Positions 35,059 through 46,498 of a stretch of DNA of 64,000 nt are shown in pieces. The stretch is from positions 4,277,333 to 4,341,332 of the forward strand of contig NC_030986.1 in assembly GCF_000149955.1 (NCBI RefSeq). Direction: 5' to 3'. Within the stretch, counting starts at the first letter, position 1. Every line of letters starts with the position of its first letter. The notes under the pieces were generated by a model. The model saw nothing but the letters and a program-made list of their open reading frames with translations, was not told where the DNA came from and searched no databases. Made by a program: the position numbers and the translations under genes. The DNA comes from Fusarium oxysporum f. sp. lycopersici 4287. Its lineage: Eukaryota > Ascomycota > Sordariomycetes > Hypocreales > Nectriaceae.

Positions 35059-37321
35059 ATGACCTCCAGTATGAACTCGCTCAAGGTTCCCGAAAGCGGG
35101 CTGCAGCTGGAGGGCTCGACTGGCAAGGATGCCAGCCTGCCTTCCCAGGCCTTTGCTGTCACCCTGAGTGATAATGTTATTGAGGACATGATCAAATGCG
35201 TCCAGAACGGAGATGGCATTCAACTTTCTCTTGGAGCCAATCCCGTAAGTTGAGCAACCCAAAGCCTCTTGTCACAACGGATTTGAGGTTGCACATTTGG
35301 CTCATGTTTTCGAATGCTAACATGCCCGTGCCAGACCTTGCTCTTTGGTTCCAAATCCCACGCCATTGAGCCGCCCTCCGACTCGAACCCATATGATCTC
35401 TACCTCACACGACCTTTCGAATCGACACGAACTGCTGAAAAGATACCATACACCGGCTCTCTCTTTGAAAAGCCATCGGGCGCTACTTCGAAGAAACTGA
35501 AGACTGGCAAGGCCGACAACACCACTGACGGCAAGCCCGCAAAGTCCAGCAAGAGCGCCCAATCGGGACGAGATTCTGACATCGAGGCTCTTCAAAATGG
35601 ACTTGCGGCTCATGCTGCTTCTCGGGAGAAGTCGGTCTCACTTGCATCTAGTTTTGGGATGATCATACTGACATGTTTTGAAGGACTCGCGTGGTCGACA
35701 GGTTACCAGCGAAGAAGGCAGCTATCAAGAGCAAAAGCAAATTGCTCGACTCAACTCCACGATCGATCCCCCAGTCACCAGGTCAAGTTTCGCTCGGGTC
35801 CCTTACACCCAACCCTACGACATCACAGCCCCTTGATCGAGCCAAAGGAGACCGAGCCATGCTGGTGCATGAGCTCGCTGTGCAGGATCGCTCATTTGAT
35901 TACTTGGCCACGAAGTGGGAAGCCAAGGTGGAAGACATGGAGCCGACGCTTCGAAAAGTTGCCGATGATCTCGACGATAACAAACAAATGGTCACTGAAG
36001 AAGAAGTCCTGGAAGAGACCTTGATGTTTGGAATTATGATTATGATACCCAAGAACTACGACAGAAAGCGATCGACAACGCCGTTCGACAATATGACAAG
36101 CAGAGAGTCACCATCTTCAGAGCCAGAGTGGGACAGACTACTACCCAAGGAAGGAGCGAGGAACTGGGCAAGAGTCTAGCCGAGTGCAGGCTAAGATTAC
36201 AANNNNNNNNNNNNNNNNNNNNNNNNNNNNNNNNNNNNNNNNNNNNNNNNNNNNNNNNNNNNNNNNNNNNNNNNNNNNNNNNNNNNNNNNNNNNNNNNNN
36301 NNNNNNNNNNNNNNNNNNNNNNNNNNNNNNNNNNNNNNNNNNNNNNNGGAAATGCCGGATGGAGGCACACGCCTCGAGAGAGTGGGGATTCTCAGGACGC
36401 ATCGGCCAAGGGTTGGAGGAGAGGCTATGTCGAGGTTCACCTCAAATCCTCTTTCTACTAAGCCCATGAAGCCCACTGCACAGGAGGCCCAGGTCAAGCG
36501 CCTCTTGGGTAAATCCAAGGCTAAGACGGCTGCATCAACTGCATCCTCCAAGCCGGCATCCAAGGTGTCTTCGGCTAAAGCATCTCCCACCAAGTCACGG
36601 CCCACCGCCGCGCGCAAGGCAAATGGAGGAAGGGTTCTATCGCAGGCCATCATTTCTAACTCGGACACCTCAGAAGATGACGCTGCTCCTATGGTCAAGC
36701 CTAAGCCGAAGGCTGTACCTAAACCGGCACCCAAGATGAGGGACACGGTCGTTGCCAAACCTCGACCTGTGGTAAGGGAGCCGATGAAGCAGCAGATTAC
36801 GGCCAAGCGACCTCGCGAAGATGACGACTCGAGCTCGAGCTCTGGAACACCATTGTCGAAGCGCATCAAGCCCAAGCAGCCTCTTCCTGCCCCCCGACTT
36901 AAGCATCGACCATCGGACGCAAGCCAGAACTCTCGTGGAACTATAACCTCAACCTCGATGAAGAGCAAGAACACGTCCCCAACGAAGTCTTCTCCCCTGG
37001 CATCATCGCCACCCACCAATGCCTCGGATCTGGAGAATGAGGCACCCGGTGCATCAATTGTTGCGAAGAAGCGCAAGGTCGAAGGCTTTAGCAAGGGTGG
37101 TGTCACAAAGCGACCTGCAGCATCAAGGTTTTCTGATGATCTTGTGCAGAAGGCACAGGCCTTCAAAACTATTTTATCAAAAGTATGAGACGCTGCACCA
37201 TGAGATTTCAGCGCTGGACAACCCTTCAAGCAGGAAACTGGGCCATCTGATGGAAATGAGAGACCGACTGAAAACGATGAAGATGGAGATTTACAGCGAA
37301 TGTCCCCCAGAGAGGAGCTAA
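35059..37321 (+). CDS. ELL: RNA polymerase II elongation factor ELL (gapped and frameshifted in this assembly)
   Basis: Exon 1 is 35059-35244, exon 2 35335-35630, exon 3 starts at 35684. The clean part gives the fungal ELL N-terminal domain: AFAVTLSDNVIEDMI, LYLTRPFESTRTAEK, DSDIEALQNGLAAH and RAMLVHELAVQDRSFDYL. The intron at 35631-35683 has an unusual donor (GTCGGT), but REK then joins TRVVDRLPAKK as in the family. From 35986 the conserved sequence jumps frame four times before the gap at 36203-36347: WSLKKKSWK, then DLDVWNYDYDTQELRQKA, then SEPEWDRLLPKE, then ERGTGQESSRVQAKI. After the gap comes a Lys/Ser/Pro-rich linker, and another frame jump at about 37165 leads to the C-terminal coiled ELL/occludin-like end (YQKYETLHHEISAL, MRDRLKTMKMEIY), stopping at 37321. 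ELL raises the elongation rate of Pol II. Confidence 0.85.
36203..36347. other. Assembly gap (145 N) inside ELL
   Basis: Interrupts the ELL coding sequence between the N-terminal domain and the Ser/Lys-rich linker. Confidence 0.98.
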
Positions 37322-38364
37322 AAGGCGGCAATAATACGACAGAACAAGGACAAGATAAGGTGTGGGGGTTTGATTTCAGCGGCGTACAGCATCACGACCG
37401 GATAACTTTTACAGTTGCATTTTGCATTGGGAAAACAGGATCTGCATGAACGAGCCACCTGTCGGACAGGAACGGAGCTCTCTTTGATATTTGCATCGTT
37501 TTTCTTTTTCTTTTTTTGATACCACATGAGAAGACAAGATAGGCCAAACGCGGCCAGAGACAAAGCCAAGCCAAGGCAGGCAGTTAGATTAGGCAAAGCA
37601 AAAGCCAAACAATACAGAAAATGTTGAATTGAAATCATGATATTCATATACACTACATTGAGTGACAAGAAACCTGGCGTTTGATTGAGAGCCTGGTCCA
37701 GTCGCGAGTAAAATCAGTCAATAGTAACAACGATAGTTCGGTACATGGGAAGATGAAGTGATACTATGACGTGAGGCGCATGTGATGGAGGTGCGTGATT
37801 TACCTCTGGATTTACCAGATTGGGCCCCAGGTTTGCTATGGTTGCTGAGAGGGTTGGTTTGGTTGGTCTTTTGAGTTTTGAGTCGGGTGGGGGCCGTATA
37901 TTGTGTGTGAGCTGATCCAGGACCCTCCGAATAAAGAGGGATTAGCAAATAGCGGATGATCGTGGATGTATAGTTTAGAATGGGGCTGGTGAATCATATT
38001 GCTCGCAGCTTAGAGGACATATGTCAAGGCAGATACTGTCTGTGTAGTAATTGTAGCACGGTGCTTTATTTAGTCTTTGTGCCGTTTATGCGACTGGTCG
38101 TTTTCAAAAGGCGTTTGTTTGAATGCTGCACCGATAGACAATGAACTCTTGTATGCGACAACGCATCTTAAAGACATTGAATGAAGAAGGGTAGAATTCA
38201 CCAACGCATCTATGTCCTACAGGCAAACTTGTCTTGAAGATGTATAAATATCTGCCCAGACGTGAGCATCTTGATTCTTGCTTTCTCATCAACTTCAGTC
38301 TCAGTCTCAGTCTCAGTCTCAGTCTCAGTCTCAGTCTCAGTCAGAGCAACAGCCATCACCCACA
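37322..38364. other. Intergenic, ELL 3' flank and promoter of the next gene
   Basis: About 1 kb. A 116-aa minus-strand ORF overlaps it (37318-37668) but I do not believe it is a gene. The last 70 bases are the leader of the 38365 gene and carry a hexamer repeat. Confidence 0.5.
38297..38344 (+). repeat. Tandem CAGTCT hexamer repeat in a 5' leader
   Basis: About eight near-perfect copies of the hexamer end some 20 bases before the ATG at 38365, so the repeat would be in the 5' UTR. Copy number may be polymorphic. Confidence 0.9.
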
Positions 38365-39145
38365 ATGACATCCAGACGCTCCCAGTTCGTCAAAGAGGTG
38401 CGCCCTGGAGCTTACTTCCAAGAGCCAGCATACGTTTACACTGTCCACCCTGCTCAGACTCAAGATTCGTTCCGAAACGTGCCTGCTCGCACGACTGAAG
38501 ACTACAGCCACATGTATCCTCCCTCTTCGACTGCAACATACGTCTTCATTCCTGCTGCTGCCGTCATCGTCGCCGTGCATCCCGGTACTCAAAGACCTGC
38601 GAAAGCGATGGTTCAACCAAAAGCTATGCTTCTTACAAGACGTTCAGCCTGCTCAGCCTATGGATCGTCTCCCACCGCGCATCGCTCTGAAGCAACTCTC
38701 GGATTTTCTTCACGAAGCTAGTATCTTCTACAACACGCAACTCATGGACTTCACACGCGAGCATCAACGGCAAGGCCACGACACCTCCAACGAAGCTCTT
38801 CGACAGTGGCTCTGGAACGACTGGACCCGATCTCGCGATAACCCTACCCGTGAGAACTTTACATCTACAAAGGCGAGCATTACACTCTTGCTTCGCCAGG
38901 TTGAAACCGCCATTGCGACACCTTGGCTAGAGAACGCAGACCTAAACGCCAGGTTCGAGTTCAGCTACAGAGCTCTTAAGAGTTCTTGTGATGAGATTGT
39001 CAGGTTGTCAGGCAAGGTCATGAGCGATTGGCAAACTTGTCGATTTCTGGCTGTCGAGCTCAAGAATGCCCGTGTTTATGCCAACCCGGAGGGACCTGTT
39101 CTGAGACAATTGTTTGTGGGGTGGGAGAAGGGCGAGCCTTGGTGA
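38365..39145 (+). CDS. Hypothetical protein with one membrane segment (apparent +1 frameshift)
   Basis: ATG at 38365 has a good context (CACAATGAC) and opens MTSRRSQFVKEVRPG, then EPAYVYTVHPAQT. Near 38575 the frame encodes a hydrophobic stretch (TYVFIPAAAVIVAVHP). The sequence that best continues it, LKDLRKRWFNQKLCFLQ and then MDRLPPRIALKQLSDFL, is in the next frame and runs open to the TGA at 39143-39145. One extra G at 38584-38585 would reconcile the two halves into about 259 aa. I recognise no domain. The C-terminal half is helical and charged (DFTREHQRQGH, LLLRQVETAIA, FSYRALKSSCDEIV). It might be a membrane-anchored or small cytoplasmic protein. Alternatives: two separate ORFs, or translation starting at the Met at 38660. 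Confidence 0.5.
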
Positions 39146-39490
39146 TCCTAACGAGAAGAGAGGTCGTCTAAGTTGCTGGAGTTGTTTCTTTTGTCTCTTT
39201 TGTTGGATGTTTTTATGTGTTTGGTTGGAGTTTACCAGGATGAGATGTTACCTCTTGTATCCGTACAGACATTGCTAGGGCGACCAATCGGGAAGACGGT
39301 GGAGTTTGAGCTTCATAGCTCCCTTTCCCCTGGTCAATCAGCCACGTGGGCCATGCCGATCACTCATTCGAGAGTGGCTGTGGCGGTGCAATACTGCATG
39401 ATGTGGCTTTAACACCAACGTTGATACGCACGAGTTATGATAGGAAGATAGACTTGACCCAATTAGATGTTAGCCAAAAATTCGCAACTT

Positions 39491-39515
39491 TTTTTTTTTT
39501 TTTTTTTTTTTCATT
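39491..39515. repeat. Poly-T tract
   Basis: An uninterrupted run of about 23 T in the region between the 38365 gene and the methyltransferase gene. A second T-run of about 17 lies near 39757-39773. Confidence 0.85.
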
Positions 39516-39872
39516 GTTAACAATTTTTTCTATTTGCCGCCAGTAGACGAGACAATGTGTGGACTACAATAGCGTTCTTTTTTCCCCGGACTTCTCCTTT
39601 ACCTTGGAAAAAATCCTAGTGGACAGGGACTATGTTCTAGACTCAAGGTGTCTCCGATATGCTCTGTAGCATACATAGTCTTGTGTTCTTGCTGAGGGCA
39701 CATTGAACAGTTCCCTGATCAAAACTTCTGTTCTGAACTTCTTCCTCTTTAATTCTTTTTTTTTTTTTTTTTGCCACACCGACAATTTCCTTCTCACTGT
39801 GATTATTCCTCTGAGTTGACCTCACCATAACTGGCCAACAAGTGTGGAAAAGAGAGACTTAGGCTCATAATC

Positions 39873-41009
39873 ATGGGTATCGAAGCACTCGATTTCCCCC
39901 AAATGTGGGAACGTCCCAGCTACACTCAACTAGCAGACATTCTCCAGAGTCTCGAACTTAGCCCTCCAATATGGAACCACAAGCGTCGTCGCTCTGAGAT
40001 CATCGAGGAGCAAGAATCTCTCGCCAGCCAGCGCAAGGCAGAAGTCACTCGTTATCTCTCCTCTATCATCAAGAGCCCCTTATCATGGATCGACGACGAT
40101 GATGAGAAGGAGGTTCTCTGGACGCAGGCAAGCAAGCGCATGTCGGAGCGGTGTGGACGCACGGCTATGGGAGAGGTTATTCGCAGATGGCCCTTTGGAG
40201 AGGGAAACGATGAGTTCGAGTTGATCATTCGAGAACCGGCGCTTACCGGAGATTCTTTGGGTTTCAAGACTTGGGGGTCTTCATACGTGCTATCACAGCA
40301 TCTTCCTCGCATGGCGGAAACATCACTATTTCGATTATTCGATGAGACGTTGGGTCAACCGCGACCTGATGTCCTCGAACTCGGCTCCGGGACTGGTCTC
40401 TTGGGTCTTGCCGCAGCAGCTCTATGGAAAGTTCCCGTAGCACTCAGCGATCTTCCTAACATCGTTCCAAATCTCAGAGAGAACGTGGCCAAGAACACTG
40501 AGCTTGTCAAGTCTCGCGGGGGATCACTCACAGTTGGCGATCTCACCTGGGGAGGGAGCGAAGACGAGGTCGATCAGACCCTGTTTGGGCAACCGCATCA
40601 GTTCAAGGTATGTTTTTGCTCGTAGAGATCTGTGATTGCAGGGCGATGCTTATATGACTCTTGCTTACAAACTATGTCTAACCCCCCTGGTGACTAGATT
40701 GTCCTCGCGGCTGATCCCATGTACGACGATGAACACCCAGCGCTTCTCGCCTCAGCCATCAGCGACCACCTTGCTCTTGGCTCCGATTCACGCGCTGTCG
40801 TCATGGTCCCCCGTCGAGATGCTACCACAGAACGTCTCCTCGAGTCGTTCCGCCAGGCTATGCTTGACCTCGAAACCCCCTTGTTCTGTGAAGAAGAGGA
40901 CGAACTTGCGGGGCAGGACGACTGGGCTGAGGACGATGACGCGGGCAATGTGCGGTGCTGGCTGGGTGTCTTCAGCCGTGGTGGCTCACCGCCGTCTCAA
41001 GTCGGTGAT
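39873..41009 (+). CDS. Methyltransferase family 16 (lysine methyltransferase-like, resembles fission yeast Rrg1), 3' end in gap
   Basis: CDS is join(39873..40607, 40698..>41009). The 90-nt intron has GTATGT and GACTAG ends and joins PHQFK to IVLAADPMYDDEHPALL in frame. The SAM-binding motif I is VLELGSGTGLLGLAAA, followed by ALSDLPNIVPNLRENV; the AADPMYD motif is the post-II motif of METTL21/FAM86-type methyltransferases that modify lysines in proteins. The N-terminal 130 residues (LPMWERPSYTQL-like helices) are the usual fungal extension. The visible protein is 349 aa and ends with WLGVFSRGG, which is near the C-terminus in related proteins, so the stop is probably within or just after the gap. 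The substrate is unknown. Confidence 0.85.
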
Positions 41010-41120
41010 NNNNNNNNNNNNNNNNNNNNNNNNNNNNNNNNNNNNNNNNNNNNNNNNNNNNNNNNNNNNNNNNNNNNNNNNNNNNNNNNNNNNNNNNNNN
41101 NNNNNNNNNNNNNNNNNNNN
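41010..41120. other. Assembly gap (111 N)
   Basis: Removes the last codons of the methyltransferase gene. The frame emerging at 41121-41264 does not resemble the family and is probably 3' flank. Confidence 0.98.
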
Positions 41121-41873
41121 TTCCCACGGCAGCCAGTGATTAATAGAGAAAGGGAGAGTCAGGTGCTTGAAGAAGAGGCGAAGTTGATACAGTGGAAAAT
41201 ATCAGACGAACTAGACATAGACACTGAGCGAGTGAGGAAGCATAGCCACAATAGAGACCAATGATTTTATGCAAGCAATTGCACTGTTTGAGTCATGGAT
41301 CTCCCGTGAACAATCAGCAGACGCTGCTTTAGGGAGGGGTTCATAAGGAGCCCTTTTCTTCCTCTTTTACGCTTCTGCTTCTTCTCTTCTTCTCCACTTC
41401 TACGCTAGCACACCACAACACCACCTCCAAAGCTGCTTTTCTCTACACATACAATAGATTCTTCTTTCTTTAGGGAAGCATTGATGATTAACCTTGATAT
41501 GCTTTCTTTTATCCAATTGCACAATTTCATCCACGCTCAAGCTACGTCAGGATTCAGTGCCAGTTGTTAACTGGCAACTAATCGAAGTCTACAACTCTCG
41601 AGCCCCTAATCACAGCCTGTAGCAACATCAACGACGCTGATTAACCCTCAACCGATCACTGAGTTCCTACCTACTTAAACATCAACCTCAGACATTCATT
41701 GTCTTTCTGTTTCCCCCTGAACAACAACCTTTGCTCAACCATCTATCACCTACAACCTCACAACACTCACCATCGCTGACCGCTCAGACATTTCTTGGAC
41801 AGTTAGACTTTAGACTGCTCGACACTTTCAACACTTGTTCCACACCTTTGCTTCTTTGCTTACTTCTTTCAAG
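41121..41873. other. Promoter and pyrimidine-rich leader of the 41874 gene
   Basis: From about 41340 to the ATG the plus strand is markedly CT-rich with few G, as in strong fungal promoters and long 5' leaders. No coding frame recognised. Confidence 0.55.
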
Positions 41874-43164
41874 ATGACCGGAAAACCAGTTTACAAACCT
41901 GACGAGATACGCTTTGCTTTAAGCCTTATGGAGAAAGATTTCTACAACGATGCAATATCTAACGCTTTTCGGGAACGATTCAGTCGAGCACTGACAGACA
42001 ACCAGATTCGATATTTGAGGAACAAATATGGCAAGGATCCTGACTATGGGTGAGTTGTCCCGTGCCAAAAGGGTCTTGCCACTTGCTTTTGAAATTAACT
42101 AACCGATATTTGCTCGTAGAGCTCCCCTTTGCAACAAGCAATCCAGGAAACGAAAGGAACGTCAACCTGACTCTGGAGCTGGTTCTTCCGCTTCGCCGGG
42201 CTCAGAGTACGTTTCGAATACCGCCCCAATGTCCCTTTCCACGTATCTCTCTAACCTAAAAAACAGAGGATCACCGACTGAAACCAAGAGAGCTCACCAA
42301 GGGTCTTTCAAAGCTTCAGCAGGACCTTCTCAACACCCCCAATACCAGGTTGGATCCCTTCCAACGCAATCACCAGTTAAATTCGAAGACATGAAGTCTC
42401 CCAGCCTGTCTTCCGCCCCCTTGTTCCACGAAGCACCAATGGTTCAGATGGGAAATCTTCGTTCACCACCTACAAACTCCTATAGCCTCTTTTCAGGAGC
42501 ACCAGCTCAGGGAGGCTTCGGGGTTATACCTCCAGCTAACCCCTGGCAAACGCAATCTAGGGCAAACTTCAACACCAACTTTTCCCCGATTAACACTCGT
42601 TCAGGTCAACAACAGATCAAGTCACCAGAACAGGGAAGCCCTGGGGGCTGCAACGCCGCACTATACCAGACACCTCATCAGTCACCTAACGTCCAGCCTT
42701 CATATGCCTCTTATCCGAGACAGCAGCTAACAGCTAGCTCTCACGCACCAGTCTCATCTTCGCAGCAGACCGTGGTCGTAGGGGGCGGAGCCTAGGAGCC
42801 CTCCGTTACCCAACACTCACCGTCCTTTAAGATGGATATGCCCCTCTCCAACTTTTCTCAGCTTTCCGACTTTGTGTATCCCCAGCAGGCATCACCCACT
42901 GAAGAGCATAAGCAGGAGCAGGATCAGGAGCCTGAGATGGCCGGACGAGATGACGTCGCCCCGGTGTACTGTGAGGACTACTTCGAACCAGCTCAGCAAG
43001 CGGTTGAACAAAGCGAACCGCAACCCACCCAAGATCAGGATGAGGAAACTCCAGAGCAGAAAATCCCACAAGATCGCAAGCAATCTGCTGCTTCGGGCAC
43101 TTCTGGCGACAGCAATGAGCACCAAGTTGCCAAATCAGGTTCCTCACACGACTCCAAGAACTAA
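41874..43164 (+). CDS. Hypothetical Q/S/P-rich protein with a small conserved N-terminal module; in-frame TAG
   Basis: Exon 1 is 41874-42049, exon 2 starts at 42120 (intron with GTGAGT and CGTAG ends). A second, 60-nt intron with good signals is likely at 42207-42266. The N-terminal 59 residues (KPDEIRFALSLMEKDF, SNAFRERFSRALTDNQ, YLRNKYGKDPDYG) look like a compact helical, possibly DNA-binding-type module; a basic stretch (SRKRKERQ) follows. The remainder is disordered and rich in Ser, Pro and Gln. The frame hits TAG at 42793-42795, yet the same frame continues open for 123 more codons of identical character (MDMPLSNFSQLSDF to SSHDSKN) and stops at 43164. The stop at 42795 gives 205-225 aa, depending on the 60-nt intron. 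I do not recognise the family; a nuclear regulatory role is a guess from composition. Confidence 0.6.
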
Positions 43165-44059
43165 AGTGGCAACGATGGGGATCAATGTGAACACGATCGA
43201 TCCCAAGGTGCTCAATGCCACCTGGGACCTGAAGTTGTTCATCACCAAGTCGTGCTCCTGAGGTGGTGGCTGAATTGTCCCACATTGTATACTATACTTG
43301 ATATAACCCAGTCCCTGGGGACTGGCGATCTTTCAAATACCCTATTCCTTCTCCGTGATAGATCCGGGCCTCTTTGTCGCTCCTGAAGGCAGTGATTCGT
43401 CTTCCTTTGTTTGACCTATCCACAGACAGGATTACACGTTTGGCGAAAAACACCAGCTGAGCGTTCTGAGAATTGTTTTCCAAGGCTGCGGACTTAATGC
43501 ATATCACGAGGCGTTAAGGCCTGCCGCATGTGTTAGAGTTGATACCCAAGCTGAAATCCACAGAACTAGATAGGCAGAGACTCGGTTTGGATACCTAGTT
43601 CTTAGGCCACTTAGCATAACTAATTAAATAGCATGCACTTATCTCAATCCACTCGTGCCCTTTCAGATTCCTTAATTCCTGATGCGCCATACAATAAATC
43701 ATAACATCTTGATATAAGCTTGGAGAATTGATTTATCCAAATATTTCTGGTCTTACCCTCCAGCTCTCTCATATCATCAACTCGCCCGCTAGAGCCTTCC
43801 TACAGGGTATCTCGTGCAAGTAGAAACGAACAGACCACCGCATAAACCTTTTCAGGATGTCTCTCCAATCTCTAATACAAAAATTGTGATGTGTGTGTAA
43901 GCATGCTGGCATAGAATAGTCCTTAAATCCTTGTGACCCGACTCCCAAAAACTCTTCAGTATGAAATAATAACATTAGACGTAACGTGGCATAAGTATAG
44001 GCAATTCGACGCAACCATTGCGTCGAAATAGAAGGTTATGAATATGGTTGAATAGCATG
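43165..44059. other. Intergenic, convergent 3' flanks
   Basis: About 900 bases between the 41874 gene (+) and the seven-exon gene (-). Another frame of the first 100 bases reads MGINVNTIDPKVLN and stops at 43261; it could be a frameshifted end of the upstream gene but I cannot show this. Confidence 0.45.
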
Positions 44060-46498
44060 TTACACCACAATGCTGACGTTGCGACGTGTGTCGACCTCCT
44101 CAACCGGGAACTGGAAAACGACCTTGAAGAGATCTCGGAGATATGCATACCGCTGTGAACTCTTCATCATCATCTGAATACTCTTGGCCATCTCCTGGGC
44201 AGTAACGCGCTTGCCTCGGGCTGGCAAGGCGTGGTGTCTTGGAATTATGGCATCGGTAAGGACGGAGTTTTTGTACTGTGATAGCAATGTCGAGTGCGAG
44301 ATCAGGGACCCAAACGATCCAGGAGGAAGATCCTGCACAAATTTCTGTAATGCAGCAGCAGCAGCTTTGGGCTCATGGATGGTATCACGATTGAAGCCAA
44401 GATTCATAGCAGCTCGGAGAACGAGTACCTTTGCACGCGTCACATTTGCATCTTCCGATGCAGCTGTAGTGGTGGCTGTGCTTGAAGTCCTGGTGCTGCT
44501 CTTTGAGTAGCTGGAAAGATTGGACGCGCTACTCGACCACCGGCCACGGCTATTGTCACTAGGAGTACCTAGGACAAGAATGTTGGGCATTGTTGGCGAA
44601 CGACTCTGTGGAGAGATGGGCGTGTCTTCGAACTCGGTTACAGGGGTTTCTGGAACAGCTGGGTTTCTTGGTTTCTCTTCCTGTCGCCCACTCTTGACAC
44701 TATCGTGCCTCGAATGAACTGAAGATGGGTTTGATCCTCGACTCTGTCGGCCGCTCTGATCGTTAAGATGCTGAGGAAATGCGTGCCCGGCTCGAGGTGT
44801 TCCCCTATCAGGTCGAACTTGTGTCCAGCTGTCTCGGAATACATCGCAGAGCTCCCAGCAGGCTTGGACAGTAGAGCTCAGCAGCTCCTCATCTGGGGGT
44901 CTTCCATCCCTTCTGTTCTGCCTGAGATTGAAGAGCATCTCTGCAAGTGCCCAACAGGCCCTGAGCAACTGATCGGTTTCCTCGGCTAGATCACTCCGTT
45001 GCTTCATTAGTCGATGACAAAGCGCGATGTAGAAGTCCAGTGTGCGTTCTCGGAATTGCTCCGGTAGGGTACCATCCTGAGCACTATAGAGGCTGCCAAC
45101 TTGTTAGAGTAAGATCCATTACTTATTTGATGCACTTACTGGTTGTTGAGCTCAAAGCTAACACGCAAAACCGAGTCCGCTGCTTCATCATTACGCTGTC
45201 GGACATCGAATAGCGCTTGACAGAAATCGCGACACAAATCAAGGTTGACCTTGACATTGAAATTGCTCACGTCCTCATCTCGACTGTGGTAAAGCCGCTG
45301 ACAAAGTTTCCAACATGTCCTCCATGCTTTTTCGTGGGCATCAGGAATGCCATTTTTGCCAAGAGCGCGGTTACGATTGATTGAACTGAGCTTAGACAAA
45401 CTGTTGCACAAAGTCCAGCACTCAGCAAGAGTTGTTCGTAGAGTCTCGATCTCGTCTTGTTGCTGTGGTATCGGCATGGCTTCTGATTCATAGTCTTCGT
45501 CGTCACCTTCAGCCTCGGTTTGTTCGTCGATTTCTAAACAGATTAGCCATATTCTGCGACGAAACTAGTATTTTCTTACTCTCGAGACTACTCGTACTAC
45601 TCGAACGTAGCCGGGCCCCATCATCCAGCATGGATTGCAGGTCCTGAGCTCGGGGTGTGGCGCTGTCGATGCTGTACCGCACAGGGTTCACATCGGTTAA
45701 AATCGGAGGTCGAACGGGATGAGTCGATGTCTGATGACCGTTTAGTATATGGCATAAATTTAGGTCAAGGGTAGCAGACCTTCTCTTGTCCGCCATTGAG
45801 AGAGGCTAGGCTTTCAGCCTCTGATTTTGGAGATGTCCTTGGACTTGGCCCTTTTTGCTCCATGGCTGGAGGTGCGGCGGCAGCTGGAGCAGCCTGAATG
45901 GTGTTAAATGTGTCGGATCTAGAATGACGATGAAACTTACCCAGCTGGAAAAGCTTTCTGGTGCATGAATGACAGAAATAGCCTCCTCGTTGCTGGACTG
46001 GCGCACACTCTCCGGTAAGTTAGTTGTGAGCATTAAGAGCTGTGGTCAAGTTAGTTTATAGCCCAGAATGTCGGCGATGCCCATTGTGACTGACCTCCGA
46101 CCGACGGGTAGCCTTTCTATCACTAACTTCCTTCTCAATATCCTCTGAGACATCGTCCTCGATCTCGGTCGTTTCAGTACCATTAGATGTGACTGGAGAA
46201 GGACCCACAATGTCACTAGGACTCATGACATTGTAGGAGCTACTTGACATGCGATTGACAGAATTGGGTCGAAGTGAGGACGAATCGGTAGCAGGAGGAG
46301 GGGAAGAGCTGAGACATGGGTTAACAGAGATTCCAAGAGGTTTCACGTTAAGCGCATAGCTCCTAAGGCAACGTACAATGGTCTGAATGGAGAGCGACGG
46401 CTCTCATTCTCTGTGGGCGCAGACATGTCTGTCTGAGGGTAAACGAAAGGGAATTGTAGGCTTCCAGTCGATGACCTCAAAGGGGCTTCAAGGGCCAT
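44060..46498 (-). CDS. Conserved filamentous-fungal protein of unknown function, seven exons
   Basis: CDS is join(46498..46377, 46308..46095, 46039..45941, 45893..45780, 45730..45580, 45533..45140, 45092..44060), 708 aa; all six introns are 46-68 nt, GT-AG, and each junction keeps frame. The N-terminal 270 residues are Ser/Pro-rich and disordered, with an acidic patch. From about residue 300 comes a helical region with repeated Cys/Trp/Leu patterns (TLRTTLAECWTLCNSL, KAWRTCWKLCQRLYHS, LDLCRDFCQALFDV, LLRACWALAEMLFNL, VQACWELCDVF) that look like internally related helices. A Ser-rich linker then leads to a conserved C-terminal domain (KVLVLRAAMNLGFN, LSQYKNSVLTDAII, AYLRDLFKVVFQFPVEE). I do not know a function. 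Start chosen at the first ATG of the frame; an alternative Met is MSAPTENES, 24 codons in. Confidence 0.82.

Noticed and set aside
37318..37668. 116-aa minus-strand ORF with a hydrophobic segment and poly-Lys
   Set aside because: Antisense to the ELL 3' flank, low-complexity, no family resemblance.
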